Positions 5,555-6,963 of a stretch of DNA of 6,963 bases are shown piece after piece. Numbering within the stretch: the stretch's first letter is position 1; each line of letters begins with the position of its first letter. The translations under genes were made by a program, and so were the position numbers. Source of the stretch: an uncultured Collinsella sp. Lineage in GTDB: Bacteria > Actinomycetota > Coriobacteriia > Coriobacteriales > Coriobacteriaceae. Location of the stretch: positions 1-6,963 of the forward strand of contig CATZEP010000068.1 in assembly GCA_958418185.1 (NCBI GenBank), given 5' to 3'. The notes under the pieces were generated by a model. It saw nothing but the letters and a program-made list of their open reading frames with translations. It searched no databases and was not told the DNA's origin.

Positions 5555-5684
5555 GTAGGGCCCGCCCTGGTGTTACTTTTCAGAACACTCCGCAGGACGC
5601 AAGAAACCCCCGCCGCACGAAGTGCGCAGCGGGGGATTCTTGCATGTCCGAGGACGTTCTGAAAAGTAACACCAGGGCGGGCCC
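5555..5684 (-). repeat. Large hairpin element 2 with 29-bp perfect arms
   Basis: The outer arms 5558-5586 and 5656-5684 are perfect inverted repeats of 29 bp, again with GGGCC at the tip. Read on the minus strand, the inner 12-nt segments are GTCCTCGGACAT (5655-5644) and GTCCTGCGGAGT (5598-5587). They match element 1 at 11/12 and 9/12 positions. The inner hairpin (5599-5643) is unrelated to that of element 1 and looks like a terminator. The plus-strand sequence CGTAG precedes the left arm, as in element 1 on its opposite strand. The two elements are therefore inverted relative to each other with their CGTAG ends facing. It begins 16 bp after the oppF-like stop codon. Confidence 0.9.
5599..5643 (-). 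terminator. Terminator-like tip hairpin after the peptide-transporter operon
   Basis: On the minus strand a long GC-rich stem (CCCCCGC paired with GCGGGGG, then CGCAC/GTGCG, with outer GCAAGAA/TTCTTGC) is followed by TTTCTTGC. It lies about 60 bp beyond the oppF-like stop and is the only terminator candidate for that operon. The plus-strand reading ends in ATTCTTGC, so it may work both ways. It forms the tip of large hairpin element 2. Confidence 0.6.
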
Positions 5685-5700
5685 GGACGAGAACAACCGA

Positions 5701-6729
5701 CTACAGGTCGATGTGCGATTCCTTGATCGGGAACGGCTCGGCGAAGTGGCAGGCGCAGCAGTGACCCGGTGCAACTTCCTTAAACTCGGGGAGCTTCTCG
5801 GAGCAGATACCCTGCGCGATCGGGCAACGCGTGTGGAAACGGCAGCCGGTCGGCGGATCCAGCGGCGACGGCGGATCGCCAGCGAGGATGATGCGCTTGC
5901 GGGTCTTCTGGATATCAGGATCGGGAACCGGCACGGCAGACAGCAGCGACTGCGTGTACGGATGGTGGGGCTCGCTGTAGAGCGTCTTCCAGTCCGAAAC
6001 CTCGACCATCTTACCCAGATACATAACGGCAACGCGATCGGAGATATGCTGCACGACAGACAGGTCGTGGGCGATAAACAGATATGCGGTACCGAACTTG
6101 TCCTGCAGTTCCTTGAGCAGGTTTAGAACCTGGGCCTGAATGGAAACATCCAGAGCAGAAACCGGCTCGTCGCAGATAATCAGCTTGGGCTTCAGCGCAA
6201 ATGCGCGGGCAATGCCGACACGCTGACGCTGACCGCCGGAAAACTCATGAGGATAGCGGTTAATGTGCTCGGGGTTCAGTCCGACAACGTCGAGAAGCTC
6301 ACGGACACGCTCAATGCGCTCCTCCTTGGTGCCCACGCCGTGAATGGTCATGGGCTCGGAGACAATCTCACCGATGGTCATACGAGGGTTGAGCGAAGCA
6401 TAAGGATCCTGGAAGATAAACTGCATCTCACGACGCATGTCCTTGATCTCATGCTTGCTCATCTCGGCAACATCTTTGCCCTGGAAGAACACCTTGCCGG
6501 CGGTCGGCTTGGTCAGACGCATGATAGTGCGGCCCGTGGTGGATTTACCGCAACCAGACTCGCCAACCAGACCAAAGGTCTCGCCAGGATAAATCTCAAA
6601 AGAGATGTCGTTTACAGCAGAGACGACACGCTTGGAAAAACGCTTGGCGAACATGCCGGACTCAGCGGGAAACTCCTTAGAGAGGTGCTCGACCTTTAGC
6701 AGCGGAGTACGCTCGTTGGTATCTGCCAT
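5701..6729 (-). CDS. oppF: Peptide ABC transporter ATPase, OppF/DppF type
   Basis: This 342-aa protein is an ATP-hydrolysing subunit of an oligopeptide or dipeptide importer, working on the cytoplasmic face as a heterodimer with the OppD-type protein encoded just upstream. Visible motifs: Walker A GESGCGKST (56-64), Q loop FQDPYASLNP (106-115), signature SGGQRQR (164-170), Walker B LIICDEP (183-189), D loop SALD (191-194) and switch histidine H221. The C-terminal oligopeptide-transport domain has a cysteine set, C296, C302, C309 and C324/C325/C327. This resembles the cysteines that bind an iron-sulfur cluster in some OppD/DppD proteins; that role is inferred here. The ATG at 6729 overlaps the upstream TAA by one base (TAATG), with GGGAGG 9 nt upstream, so translation is probably coupled. 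OppF versus DppF and the exact substrate cannot be settled from the sequence. Confidence 0.95.
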   Translation of the reverse strand: MADTNERTPLLKVEHLSKEFPAESGMFAKRFSKRVVSAVNDISFEIYPGETFGLVGESGCGKSTTGRTIMRLTKPTAGKVFFQGKDVAEMSKHEIKDMRREMQFIFQDPYASLNPRMTIGEIVSEPMTIHGVGTKEERIERVRELLDVVGLNPEHINRYPHEFSGGQRQRVGIARAFALKPKLIICDEPVSALDVSIQAQVLNLLKELQDKFGTAYLFIAHDLSVVQHISDRVAVMYLGKMVEVSDWKTLYSEPHHPYTQSLLSAVPVPDPDIQKTRKRIILAGDPPSPLDPPTGCRFHTRCPIAQGICSEKLPEFKEVAPGHCCACHFAEPFPIKESHIDL

Positions 6730-6963
6730 TACGCCTCGCCTCCCTTCTTGGAATCCTTGCGCGTACGGGACGTCTCAGGAGCGTTCCTGAGGAACTCGGG
6801 GTCACCGGAATAGTGGCACGCAGAATAGTGACCGGACTCGGTGACAACACGCTCGGGGCGCTGCTTGCGGCACTTATCGGTTGCATAAGGGCAACGAGGC
6901 GAGAAGACGCAGCCCTCAGGCAGGTTCATGAGCGAAGGCGGATTGCCGTGAATCGGCGTAAGC
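6729..6963 (-). CDS. oppD: Peptide ABC transporter ATPase, OppD/DppD type (C-terminal part)
   Basis: Only the last 77 residues and the stop codon are inside the window; the gene continues beyond 6963. The visible part is the C-terminal peptide-transporter extension, starting around LTPIHGNPPSL and followed by CVFSPRCPYATDKC and SACHY. That is the typical NPPSL plus four-cysteine layout of OppD/DppD proteins, which in some members binds an iron-sulfur cluster. The ABC core is not visible, so assignment to OppD rather than a second OppF-like subunit rests on gene order and this tail. Its stop overlaps the next start by one base. A methionine at 6929 is internal, because family sequence continues upstream of it. 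Confidence 0.9.
   Translation of the reverse strand, partial: LTPIHGNPPSLMNLPEGCVFSPRCPYATDKCRKQRPERVVTESGHYSACHYSGDPEFLRNAPETSRTRKDSKKGGEA

Noticed and set aside
5252..5684. CRISPR array or integron attC sites
   Set aside because: There are no regularly spaced direct repeats. The copies are inverted, have variable arms, and lack the attC end motifs; no Cas or integrase gene is present.

Overview
The window most likely comes from a high-GC Gram-positive gut bacterium of the Coriobacteriia, such as Collinsella. This is an inference from codon and GC character, CCA-encoding tRNA genes, strong G-rich Shine-Dalgarno sites and the protein families present. It is not based on a database match. Every gene I can support lies on the minus strand, so transcription runs from high to low coordinates.

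From right to left: (i) 6963-5701 holds the 3' end of an OppD/DppD-type ATPase and a complete OppF/DppF-type ATPase, joined by a 1-nt stop/start overlap. They form the energy-coupling end of a peptide ABC importer operon. (ii) 5700-5108 is a non-coding stretch of about 590 bp packed with secondary structure. It holds two large hairpin elements of 125 and 127 bp, each with perfect 29-bp outer arms, in inverted orientation. Between them are two simple GC-rich hairpins. The hairpin tip of the element next to oppF also looks like the operon terminator. (iii) tRNA-Leu(GAG) with its own promoter, leader hairpin and a strong terminator. (iv) 4958-1785 is a two-gene partner-switching module: a soluble PAS-GAF-GAF-PP2C phosphatase (RsbU/SpoIIE type) followed by a single polypeptide joining a STAS (anti-sigma antagonist-like) domain to a HATPase_c (anti-sigma kinase-like) domain. 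(v) tRNA-Gly(GCC) and tRNA-Val(GAC), 3 bp apart, with a promoter upstream and a terminator downstream. (vi) 1380-97 is a two-gene unit: an Sfp-type 4'-phosphopantetheinyl transferase followed 27 bp later by a TetR-like regulator.

Functional reading: the PP2C protein probably senses small molecules or redox state in the cytosol and dephosphorylates the STAS serine. That would switch the attached or another kinase domain between partners and so control a sigma factor or other target encoded elsewhere. No sigma factor gene is visible here.

The most unusual observation is in the 5.25-5.68 kb gap. The two large hairpins share a conserved 12+12-nt internal core, the GGGCC arm tips and a flanking CGTA, while their arms and hairpin tips differ. 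Each arm is still perfectly self-complementary, so every arm difference is compensated. This looks like one family of structured element, possibly REP-like and mobilised in trans. A second notable signal is a shared palindrome plus -35 block (ACTTTTTT-N-AAAAAAGT-NCTTGCG) upstream of both tRNA units.
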